Of a DNA stretch of 19,473 nt, positions 1 to 6,834 are shown piece by piece (position 1 is the stretch's first letter; every line of letters begins with the position of its first letter). The DNA is from JASGDB01 sp049841315 (lineage in GTDB: Bacteria; Bacteroidota; Bacteroidia; Flavobacteriales; Weeksellaceae). Location: NCBI GenBank assembly GCA_049841315.1, contig JASGDB010000027.1, forward strand, positions 1 to 19,473, written 5' to 3'. The position numbers and the translations under genes are program-made. The notes below the pieces were generated by a model. It saw only the letters and a list, made by a program, of their open reading frames with translations, was not told the origin of the DNA and made no database searches.

Positions 1-99
1 CAAACACGAAGCAAAAAATCCATCTCAAAATAGCTATAAAAATTTTTAGCAATAAAATTTAAACAGGCTCTAAGCATATGTATGTTTTTAATGCGTATG

Positions 100-129
100 A
101 CCTGCATAGGTTTTTGAAACCTATGAGGT
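100..129. repeat. Intergenic inverted repeat (hairpin), copy 1
   Basis: A 9-bp perfect stem (cataggttt at 105-113 with aaacctatg at 117-125) has a 3-base loop. It is extended by acct/aggt after a one-base bulge. The layout (acct, variable bases, ggttt, 3-base loop, mirror image) is the same as in the hairpin at 14407-14443, so both look like members of one small intergenic repeat family. The remaining bases of 1-147 hold no gene I can support. Confidence 0.6.
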
Positions 130-148
130 TTAATTACCGTTCACCAAC

Positions 149-185
149 AAAAAAGAGACTATCCTTTCGGATATGCTCTTTTTTT
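149..185. terminator. Bidirectional intrinsic terminator
   Basis: The outer stem aaaaaagag/ctctttttt and inner stem tatcc/ggata (loop tttc) are separated by a 2x2 internal loop, with T-runs on both strands. It begins a few bases past the stop codon of the minus-strand delta' gene and would also stop a plus-strand transcript entering from the left. Confidence 0.8.
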
Positions 186-189
186 AAAT

Positions 190-1311
190 TCAGCTTGCGC
201 TTCGGTGGATGTATCTTGTGAGTTTAATGCCTAAATCCGTCCAGACAATTTTAGAGTTTCCGTTTCTTTCAAGGTGGTAATCTGCGGTAGAAACTTCTTC
301 CAGAATGCTTTCTATATTCGCTCCATGGATATACTGCGAAAATTTTTCCCATTGAAAACCATTGGAACTGAGTTTTTTGTATACCAATTCCGGTGAACTG
401 TAATTCTGCATCAAGGCAAGCCTAAAGACTTCTGCGCTGTAATCCAGAAAACTTTTTTGTTTTTCACGATTCCATGAAGCGATTTCTTTTGCCCATACGA
501 TGATGTTTTTCAGGTATTCCGGTTTCTTTTTCACCATGAAAGCACTGCGCACCCAATCCACAAAAAGAGCATCAAACTCCGCATTGGAATTGCCGGAATG
601 AAGCAGTTTTAAAGCGGTATTGTAATTTCCCTGCGCCTGATGTACGATTTCCTTAAGCTGTGCTTCATCTGCTTCTTCATTTTTTCTGAGAGCTTCGAGC
701 ATATCTTCATCCTCAATTCTCGGGATTTCCACAATCTGTGTCCGTGAAAGTATCGTAGGAAGAATCGTATCCGCAGATTCCGCCGTGAGGAGAATGATGG
801 TTTTGGCGGGCGGTTCTTCAAGGAATTTCAGGAATTTATTGGAAGCGGCAGGATTCATTTTGTCGGCTCTCCACACAATCAGTATTTTTGTACCGCCTTC
901 AAAACTTTTCAAAGAAAATTGTTGCCCAATAGCTTCGACCTCATCGGCAGAAATGAAAAACTGCTTGTTTTCCGACTGAAGAGTTTTTGTAAAATCTTCA
1001 AAATCAGCATAAGGATTTTCCAGAATCATTTCCCTGAAATCTTCAAAACATCGTTTGCTGAGCGAATTATTTTTCTCCGAAAAAACCGGAAAACTGAAAT
1101 GCAAATCGAGATGATTCAAATGTGAAACTTTTGAAGCGGCATGCTCATTTTCTCCGGCAAGAATTTCCTGTGCATACGCCAGTGCAAGCGGAAAAACACC
1201 GTATCCTTCTTTTCCTGTAAACAGCTGGGCATGGCTTACCCTATTATCCGAAATGCTTTCTTTAAGGAGATTTTTGAGCTTTTCCTGTCCTACTATATCC
1301 TGCCAATTCAT
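190..1311 (-). CDS. holB: DNA polymerase III, delta' subunit (clamp loader)
   Basis: Probable clamp-loader delta' subunit, an AAA+ protein that with delta and tau/gamma loads the beta sliding clamp during chromosome replication. The start MNWQDIVGQEKLKN is typical of the family. The Walker-A-like stretch at residues 33-38 (GKEGYG) lacks the usual GKT/GKS lysine-threonine, as expected for the ATP-inactive delta' subunit. The region KILIVWRADKMN, then ASNKFLKFLEEPP, then LPTILSRTQ (sensor and SRx arginine-finger area) follows in the usual order. I do not see the four-cysteine zinc module of the E. coli protein, which is common in this phylum. The 373-residue length fits. It is followed by a strong terminator and appears to be transcribed alone. 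The bacterial symbol is assigned from the family; some annotations call such genes only 'ATP-binding protein'. Confidence 0.88.
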   Translation of the reverse strand: MNWQDIVGQEKLKNLLKESISDNRVSHAQLFTGKEGYGVFPLALAYAQEILAGENEHAASKVSHLNHLDLHFSFPVFSEKNNSLSKRCFEDFREMILENPYADFEDFTKTLQSENKQFFISADEVEAIGQQFSLKSFEGGTKILIVWRADKMNPAASNKFLKFLEEPPAKTIILLTAESADTILPTILSRTQIVEIPRIEDEDMLEALRKNEEADEAQLKEIVHQAQGNYNTALKLLHSGNSNAEFDALFVDWVRSAFMVKKKPEYLKNIIVWAKEIASWNREKQKSFLDYSAEVFRLALMQNYSSPELVYKKLSSNGFQWEKFSQYIHGANIESILEEVSTADYHLERNGNSKIVWTDLGIKLTRYIHRSAS

Positions 1312-1315
1312 GTTT

Positions 1316-1323
1316 CAAAGATA
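1316..1323 (-). promoter_or_regulatory. -7 element touching the delta' start codon
   Basis: The minus-strand sequence TATCTTTG matches the Bacteroidota -7 consensus TAnnTTTG exactly. Only four bases (AAAC) separate it from the ATG, which would place the transcript start at or next to the start codon. I found no TTG at the expected -33 spacing. Confidence 0.45.
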
Positions 1324-1366
1324 GGAAAATTTTCGGTTTGACGCTGATGAATGACTTGGTGATTTT

Positions 1367-1433
1367 GGGACTGGGAGAGTTTGAGAGAGGGAGACTGGGA
1401 GGGAGGGAGACTGGGAGAGAGGGAGAGTTTGAG
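1367..1433 (+). repeat. Purine-only tract with G-quadruplex pattern
   Basis: A G/A-rich low-complexity stretch is built from variants of gggaga and ctgggaga. Four G3 runs at 1397-1399, 1401-1403, 1405-1407 and 1413-1415, with loops of 1, 1 and 5 bases, satisfy the standard G3N1-7 quadruplex pattern. It is followed at 1435-1470 by tandem variants of ggtttgatgt. This is part of the gene-free interval 1324-1698. Confidence 0.7.
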
Positions 1434-1488
1434 GTTGTTTGAAATGGTTTGATGTGGCTTGATGTGGTTTGAAAATTGTTAGAAAATC

Positions 1489-1700
1489 GTTTGATAACTT
1501 TTAACACCCCGTCAAATCCGCCGCGGCGGATTCGCCACCCCTCTGAAAGAGGGGAATATCCCGCACCTCGAAACCCGTATCCGCACCCCGAATCAAGCGA
1601 AGCGTATCTTGACCAAAGGGAAAACCCCGAAACTCGCACCACGAACCTCGCAACTCGCACCCAGAACCACTTGGCTCTTTTTACTTTTTACGTAGCTCTT
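1489..1700 (+). repeat. Composite intergenic repeat, copy A
   Basis: Left to right it holds cgtttgataa, an 18-base perfect palindrome (aatccgccgcggcggatt, 1515-1532), a hairpin cccctct-gaa-agagggg (1538-1554), a tract of degenerate units such as cgaaactcg, cgaacctcg and caactcgca (to about 1665), and a 33-base end module (1668-1700) carrying cttggctctt, ttactttt and gctctt. Copy B at 14459-14590 has the same order of parts. The end module stops at the stop codon of the minus-strand lipid-kinase gene. A reading frame spanning this region is not credible as a protein. Confidence 0.75.
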
Positions 1701-2550
1701 AAATAAGAATTTTCAAACTTGCCGGAAGCACTTTTATCGCAACCGGAGAAGGGATTTTTTTGAACTCTCCGTCGATGTGCCAGGTTTTTGTATTGACTTT
1801 GAATTCTGCTTCCGAAACGGGAAGATAGGTTACATATTCATCGTCTTTCAGTTGTTTTGTGAACATCCGGTAGGCGAAAAACAAGGAATAAGCAAGCGGA
1901 AATTTTTTAACCAGAACCAAATCCACCAAACCGTCGCTTTTGCTTGCCATTGGCGCAATGTAAGCATTGTTGCCGAATTGGCGGGTGTTGGCGACATTCA
2001 GCATCAGGTATTTTCCGTTGTGTTTTTGAAATTCTTCTGTTAAAAATTTGATTTTAACAGGTTTATAATTTAAAAAAGTAGAAATTGAAACCTTGATGTA
2101 ATTTGCGAAGCCGCGCCGGGTTTTTTCAAATTTCTTTGCTACTTTTCCGTCAAAACCCGTTCCCGAAACATTGATAGAAAGATTTCCATTGACCGTGAAA
2201 GTATCTATTTTTCGGGTTTTGCCGATTCGGATTTTTTCTAAAAGTGTATCTAAATTTTTATTGAAATTGGTTTCATTAGAAAATCCATTGCCTGAACCTG
2301 CCGGAAATATGGCGAGAATTTTTTCGGTATTGATAAGGCTTTTGGCAACTACTGAAATCGTTCCGTCTCCACCTATTGCAACAAAAATATCCACATCATC
2401 AAAATGTTCTCTTATAAAATCCTCCGTTCCTTCCACCGATTCGGAAATGTAATACAACGGATTTTCAACCTTTTTTTTTAGCTGATTCAAAAAGGGCTGA
2501 TAATTTTTCTTTGCAGAAAAAGGATTGATGATGAATGCGGTATTTTGCAT
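1699..2550 (-). CDS. Diacylglycerol/sphingosine-kinase-like lipid kinase (YegS/DagK family)
   Basis: Predicted cytoplasmic or membrane-associated lipid kinase that transfers phosphate from ATP to a lipid hydroxyl group, probably diacylglycerol or a sphingoid lipid; the substrate cannot be read from the sequence. From the chosen start (MQNTAFIINPFSAKK) the family pattern is clear: GGDGT at residues 60-64 (nucleotide binding), PAGSGNGF at 83-90, VSGTGFDG in the middle, and the C-terminal WHIDGE motif. The 283-residue length is normal. The reading frame is open for 19 more codons upstream, but those residues do not resemble the family and MQNTAFIINP is the typical N-terminus. It appears monocistronic, flanked by repeats on both sides; its stop codon abuts repeat copy A. 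Confidence 0.85.
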   Translation of the reverse strand: MQNTAFIINPFSAKKNYQPFLNQLKKKVENPLYYISESVEGTEDFIREHFDDVDIFVAIGGDGTISVVAKSLINTEKILAIFPAGSGNGFSNETNFNKNLDTLLEKIRIGKTRKIDTFTVNGNLSINVSGTGFDGKVAKKFEKTRRGFANYIKVSISTFLNYKPVKIKFLTEEFQKHNGKYLMLNVANTRQFGNNAYIAPMASKSDGLVDLVLVKKFPLAYSLFFAYRMFTKQLKDDEYVTYLPVSEAEFKVNTKTWHIDGEFKKIPSPVAIKVLPASLKILI

Positions 2551-2555
2551 AAGTG

Positions 2556-2563
2556 CAAAAATA
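2556..2563 (-). promoter_or_regulatory. -7 element close to the lipid-kinase start
   Basis: The minus-strand sequence TATTTTTG fits TAnnTTTG and ends five bases before the chosen ATG. No TTG is present at a 17-23 base spacing, so it is only a candidate. If real it supports the ATG at 2550 rather than an upstream start. Confidence 0.35.
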
Positions 2564-2610
2564 GGGATATTGTGAGTATTGCTACATTTTAAAACAAAAA
2601 AAAACATTGT

Positions 2611-2689
2611 GAAGGTTCAAAACTTTGACAAAGATTTAAACTTTGTCAAAGTGGGACTGAAACAAACTTTGTCAAGACTTTGAACCTTG
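2611..2689. repeat. Nested inverted repeat of ctttgtcaaag units
   Basis: The left arm ggttcaaaactttgacaaag (2614-2633) pairs with ctttgtcaagactttgaacc (2667-2686) at 18 of 20 positions. Between them lies another near-palindromic unit, actttgtcaaagt (2640-2652). It occupies the interval between the DUF3298 gene and the lipid-kinase promoter region. It has no flanking T-run, so it is not a standard terminator. Confidence 0.65.
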
Positions 2690-2712
2690 AAGGTTGTGTG
2701 AGTTTTTAACAA

Positions 2713-3504
2713 TTATTTTATGTTGTATTTTTTCAAAAATTCAGGTTTCAGTTGGTCTTTTATATCATTGAATTTCAGATTGATATAAACTAATCCTGCA
2801 GCATAAGCCGTAATTTCATATTGGTTGTAAACGAATGTAATTCCGTTGTTATCGAAATAAAAATTATTATTCGGTGCAATTTTATCTTCGAGAAGCATTT
2901 CCTTCTGGTCTTTATCGGTAAAGTTTTTCATCAGAATATCGTTCCATACTGCATCTTTCGGGTTTTGGAAAATATCATTCAGGCTGATTACTTTTTTGCT
3001 TTCCAAATCAAAAACCTTATAATTTTCAAAATAATAACCATGAGCTCCGCCGGAAAATCCGCCTCCGGAATATTGTATAGTCAATAAATTCCCGTTGTGA
3101 GAAACTACTTTCATTGCAGAATTTTCGTCCCAAATCCTTTTGGAATCGTATTCCCAATCTTTCGCATCTTCTTTAATATCGGTAAAATAATTCTGTTTTA
3201 CTTTCTCCAAACCGGCTTTCAGAGAATCCAACTCATAAGAAGTCAATTTCAGGTTTGCAGGACTGTAAATGCTGTCAAGCAAAGCCTTATCGGATGTCGG
3301 GAAAACTAAAATCTGCTTTTTAAAAAATGCCGTCAGATTTGGATTTACAGCAACAGAATCCTCTACTTTCAGAGAATCCACCGCATACGACGGTTTTACA
3401 ATAACAGACTCATTTTGAGCGGAATTGTCTGCTGGTTGTTCTTTTTTAGAACAACAGGAAAACAACAGAATCCCGCAGGAAAGGATTGCAGCTAAATTTT
3501 TCAT
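2713..3504 (-). CDS. DUF3298-type (RsiV-like C-terminal domain) lipoprotein
   Basis: A 263-residue lipoprotein. The signal peptide ends in a lipobox (LLFSC, with Cys17/18 followed by SKKEQ), so it is probably anchored to a membrane and faces the periplasm or surface. The body follows the DUF4163/DUF3298 plan seen in the extracytoplasmic part of RsiV-type proteins: an N-terminal segment with conserved aromatic and beta-strand-like residues (LLTIQYSGGGFSGGAHGYY), the middle VFDLESKKVISLNDIF, and the C-terminal GITFVYNQYEITAYAAG. The 'sGGAHg' and 'YEItaYAaG' signatures are the strongest evidence. No sigma factor is next to it, so an anti-sigma role is not supported. Function is unknown; envelope-associated binding is a guess. 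Confidence 0.75.
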   Translation of the reverse strand: MKNLAAILSCGILLFSCCSKKEQPADNSAQNESVIVKPSYAVDSLKVEDSVAVNPNLTAFFKKQILVFPTSDKALLDSIYSPANLKLTSYELDSLKAGLEKVKQNYFTDIKEDAKDWEYDSKRIWDENSAMKVVSHNGNLLTIQYSGGGFSGGAHGYYFENYKVFDLESKKVISLNDIFQNPKDAVWNDILMKNFTDKDQKEMLLEDKIAPNNNFYFDNNGITFVYNQYEITAYAAGLVYINLKFNDIKDQLKPEFLKKYNIK

Positions 3505-3592
3505 TGTACTTATTTTTTACTGATGGAGAAAAAAGTGTACCGTTTTGGTAAAATCTATAAAAAACGTCTTCTTTTTCAGAAATTGACATATT

Positions 3593-3622
3593 GATCGAGC
3601 ATCAGCTTCGTTAGGAGCGATC
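3593..3622. repeat. Short inverted repeat in the 3505-3680 interval
   Basis: The sequence gatcg at 3593-3597 pairs with cgatc at 3618-3622 and encloses an imperfect inner region (agc...ggag). It lies in a gene-free stretch upstream of the DUF3298 gene and looks like a short dispersed intergenic element, but only one copy is present here, so this is weak. Confidence 0.25.
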
Positions 3623-3679
3623 TATAAAATTAGCACTCCAGGCACTTAAAAGCGAACGCCGTGAATCATAAAAATTCAT

Positions 3680-3714
3680 AAAAAAACCTGTCTCTTTTTT
3701 GTCAAGAAACAGGT
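3680..3714 (-). terminator. Intrinsic terminator of the receptor/lipoprotein operon
   Basis: On the minus strand the stem ACCTGT/ACAGGT (3709-3714 with 3686-3691) closes a larger loop with partial pairing and is followed directly by a T-run. It lies 26 bases beyond the stop codon of the small lipoprotein gene and ends the operon that begins at 7194. Confidence 0.65.
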
Positions 3715-3739
3715 AATAAAAAAAGTCTGAAAGAAAAAA

Positions 3740-4309
3740 TTAATTGCTCAGCCCGAAAGTAACTTCCGCATCGGTTTCTCCTCCGGTTACGCTTCCCCAG
3801 CTTGTTCCGTTTTGAGCCTCGCTTACGGTGGCAGGTTCGTGTATCAGTGTGATTTTCACTACCGGTGATGAAGAATTTACGACTGTTACAACGTCCCATT
3901 TGGTTACCAAACCTACTTTTGTGCCATCGGTTCTTGTGGAAGAAGGCGGGTCTTGTCTGCTTAGGTTAATGGTGGATTTCGGGAAATCGAAAAGCAAAAA
4001 GTGTTCGTCTTTTGCATCTCTGATTTCTTCTGTTACATCTTCATCGCCATTCATAAAAACGGTTTCCACGAGGTAAGATTTTCCGTCTGTCAGGTTGATA
4101 ACCGGCGCGCTCGCTGCTCCGATGATGTAATTGTAATCTACTGTATTTCCGGTCTCGCTGTCTGTTACTTTCAGGATTACATTTGTCATTTCTTCCTGTG
4201 GCAGGTCATCGACACTATCATCATCTCTGTTGCAAGAGGTAAGGCTGAAAGCCATTAATAATACGGTTAGGATACTTGCTAATCTTTTTAATTGAAATGT
4301 ATTTTTCAT
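3740..4309 (-). CDS. Small lipoprotein paired with the TonB-dependent receptor
   Basis: A 189-residue lipoprotein with a signal peptide ending in LTSC (Cys26) and a negatively charged linker (NRDDDSVDDLPQEE) that may act as a surface-export signal. The rest is beta-rich: ILKVTDSETGNTVDYNY, YLVETVFMNGDEDVTEEI, DFPKSTINLSRQDPP, VGLVTKWDVVT, KITLIHEPA and ETDAEVTFGL. This pattern matches a group of flavobacterial lipoproteins encoded beside TonB-dependent receptors, often labelled 'type 1 periplasmic binding fold superfamily protein'. It starts 40 bases after the receptor's stop codon, so co-transcription is likely. A substrate-capturing partner on the cell surface is plausible but is inference. 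Confidence 0.72.
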   Translation of the reverse strand: MKNTFQLKRLASILTVLLMAFSLTSCNRDDDSVDDLPQEEMTNVILKVTDSETGNTVDYNYIIGAASAPVINLTDGKSYLVETVFMNGDEDVTEEIRDAKDEHFLLFDFPKSTINLSRQDPPSSTRTDGTKVGLVTKWDVVTVVNSSSPVVKITLIHEPATVSEAQNGTSWGSVTGGETDAEVTFGLSN

Positions 4310-4349
4310 TTTTTTAAATATTTAATGTTAATAATTTGTTTTTTAATTT

Positions 4350-6737
4350 TTAAAACTGGTATCTGAAATTTAATATGAAACTTCTTCCCAAATCGTTGGC
4401 AAAAAATCGCATTCTGTTCAGATAATCTCTGTAAGAGACATTGAACAGGTTATTGACTGTGAGTCCCGCACTGAGATTCTTGGTCAAATCAACTCCGGTT
4501 TGCACACTCCAAAGCGAATATCCTTTCGGCGGTGTACTGAAATCCAGAATTTTGGTTACTTCCGCTCCGTCCACATAATCCGTATAAGGAATATCCGTAA
4601 TCGGGTATCTGCTTTGATGGAGCACTGTCCTGTTTTCTACATTGAAGTAGAAACCTTTCCATTTTTTGAAGCTGAATTCCAATGCATTGGTAAAATTGAG
4701 CGGCATCATCAGAATCAAAGGTTCATCGTGCGTTTCGTCCTGCCCATAGACATACGAGGCTCTTCCTTTGTATGAAAAATGTTCGGAAATATTAACGTGA
4801 GCATCAACATCTATTCCGTACGTTTTGGCATCAATCTGCTGATAAATCCAAACCGGAAACGTTCCGAACTGGGTCGGCTGGATAACGCCGTTCGGTATCT
4901 GATTAATGAAATTTTTCGTAATGAAAAAATACGGATTGGCAGAAATTTCCAAACCATTCAGAACATCAAATTTCGCATCGGCAATCAGGTTGAACTGATG
5001 CCCTTCTTCATTTTTGATGGTCATATTTCCTCTTTCAATAATCGCTGCGGAATGATGCAGACCGTCGGCAAACAATTCCGCGATGTTAGGCGTTCTTCCC
5101 ACTTTCGCATAATTGAATTTAAGGTTGAACTTTCCTGACGGATGATATTCCAGCCCCGCATTGTAAGAGAAATTCTGATATTTCAGTTTGGGTCTCGTCA
5201 AAACTCTGTTGGCGTTGGTTCTTACATAAAACTGAGGATACAAATCCGCATAATATTTCAGCCAGTCGCTTTTGTCGTACCATTTCGTAACGTCATAATA
5301 ATTATAATCGTAACGGATTCCTGCTTCCGCATTGAGTTTTTGCGAAAGTTTATATTTGAATACCGAATAAGCACCGGCAGAATATTTGTCGTAATTAGGA
5401 ATCAGCCGTCTTGCCTGAGTTTCAGGGTCGGAATAATTATTTTGGAAACCGGCGTCAATTCCTGTTTCCAAAGACCATTTTCCGCGTTCCAGCAAGTCGT
5501 TAAGATTAAACTGATTGGTAATTAAAGCCAAATCCAGAGACGGAATTTCTTTCAATTCTCCTCTTCTTACATCAAATTCCTGACGGTGATTGTACTGAAA
5601 GCTGTACGTTGCCGAAATTTTTCCGAAATTTTCAAAACGGTTGAACGCCGAAATCTTCGCAATATGATGCTCTATAAGCTGTCTCGGATTATCAATGTCA
5701 TAGCTGAACGTACCGGAATACGCAGGAATATCCACATTCATCGCTCTTGCGTAATCTTCTTTTGAGGAAACGTGCGAATCCCGCAGAATCCCAAGATTCT
5801 GATTGGTAAGATAATAATCGAAAGAAATTCCGTTCATGAAAGAATTCTTCTGCAATGTAAAATTGAAAGAAGAAAAATCAGTTCCGGTATTTTTAAGATT
5901 ATAGTCAGGTGCGTTTTGGTCTCCCAGTTTCCGGATGCTGCCTCCGGATTTTACTGCCCAGCCGTTTTTCCAGCTTTTAAGAAGGTTTGCATCGATTCCC
6001 AAGCCTTTGCCATTCGATATTCCCGAAAGATTAAAATTGCCTTTCAGGGTATCTTTTTTCGGAAAAACTTCGGGTTCTAAAACCACCACTCCGCCAATCG
6101 CATCGCTTCCGTATTTGAGAGCAGATGCACCTTTTATCACATCAATGTGCTGAAAATTATTGACATCAACATTCGGAGCGTGTTCTACGCCCCATTCCTG
6201 TTCTGCCATTTTCACACCGTTGTTGATAATAGAAATCCGGCTTCCGTACAATCCGTGAATCACGGGTTTGGAAATGCTGTTTCCTGTTTTCAGTGCGGTA
6301 ACTCCCGAAATTTGTGTCAGAAGATTCCCTAAATTTTCGGTAGAATTTCGCTGAATCTGCTCCTGATTCAGGGTGGATATGATAACCGAACCCTTCCGCT
6401 CGTGCGTTCCGTGAATGGTTACAGATTCTATATCATGTTCATGATGTTCAAGATGAATGGTAAGATACAAGTTGCGGTCAGCTTTTATCTTTTGCTGAAA
6501 AGTATCACAATCAGGATGAGAAACGGACAATGTGTAAGTTCCGCCCTGAACATTACTGATGGTGAATTTTCCGTCCTTACCGGAAACCGCACGCCGACTT
6601 CCAAGCGATATCTCTGCATTTTCCAAATGGGTTTTATCATGATAATCATACACCACACCGGAAACTTCATAGACATTCTGCGCCTGAAACAATACCGTTC
6701 CGAAAAAGAACAGCATTATTTTTAAATAAGATTTCAT
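4350..6737 (-). CDS. TonB-dependent outer-membrane receptor
   Basis: A 795-residue outer-membrane active-transport channel driven by TonB. It has a signal peptide (1-20, ending in FQAQ), a carboxypeptidase-like regulatory domain (about 24-100, with VSGVVYD and SGKDGKFTISNV), a short histidine-rich linker (HHEHD, 98-102), a plug domain (about 120-225, with ENLGNLLTQISGV, KPVIHGLYGSRI and IKGASALKYGSDAIGGVVV), and a long beta-barrel ending in a C-terminal phenylalanine (FILNFRYQF), as barrel assembly requires. It is neither SusC-length nor paired with a SusD. The plug and histidine-rich linker resemble receptors for metals or metal complexes (ZnuD-like), but the substrate is not proven. It lies between a His/Cys-rich secreted protein and a lipoprotein in one operon. 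Confidence 0.88.
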   Translation of the reverse strand: MKSYLKIMLFFFGTVLFQAQNVYEVSGVVYDYHDKTHLENAEISLGSRRAVSGKDGKFTISNVQGGTYTLSVSHPDCDTFQQKIKADRNLYLTIHLEHHEHDIESVTIHGTHERKGSVIISTLNQEQIQRNSTENLGNLLTQISGVTALKTGNSISKPVIHGLYGSRISIINNGVKMAEQEWGVEHAPNVDVNNFQHIDVIKGASALKYGSDAIGGVVVLEPEVFPKKDTLKGNFNLSGISNGKGLGIDANLLKSWKNGWAVKSGGSIRKLGDQNAPDYNLKNTGTDFSSFNFTLQKNSFMNGISFDYYLTNQNLGILRDSHVSSKEDYARAMNVDIPAYSGTFSYDIDNPRQLIEHHIAKISAFNRFENFGKISATYSFQYNHRQEFDVRRGELKEIPSLDLALITNQFNLNDLLERGKWSLETGIDAGFQNNYSDPETQARRLIPNYDKYSAGAYSVFKYKLSQKLNAEAGIRYDYNYYDVTKWYDKSDWLKYYADLYPQFYVRTNANRVLTRPKLKYQNFSYNAGLEYHPSGKFNLKFNYAKVGRTPNIAELFADGLHHSAAIIERGNMTIKNEEGHQFNLIADAKFDVLNGLEISANPYFFITKNFINQIPNGVIQPTQFGTFPVWIYQQIDAKTYGIDVDAHVNISEHFSYKGRASYVYGQDETHDEPLILMMPLNFTNALEFSFKKWKGFYFNVENRTVLHQSRYPITDIPYTDYVDGAEVTKILDFSTPPKGYSLWSVQTGVDLTKNLSAGLTVNNLFNVSYRDYLNRMRFFANDLGRSFILNFRYQF

Positions 6738-6834
6738 TGAAATAGAATACGTTTACAAAGCACTATTATCTGAACAGGAAAACAAAATCCCATACAGAGT
6801 CAGCTTTGAATTAGACATTGTAAAAAAACAGTAT

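Noticed and set aside
1262..1660. A 132-residue minus-strand reading frame over the delta' upstream region
   Set aside because: It consists of translated repeat and purine-tract sequence (runs of SLPPSLPLSNSPSP) and overlaps the true delta' start; it is low complexity, not a gene.
2551..2607. 19-residue N-terminal extension of the lipid kinase
   Set aside because: The family N-terminus begins at MQNTAFIINP; the extension covers a candidate -7 element and a poly-A tract.
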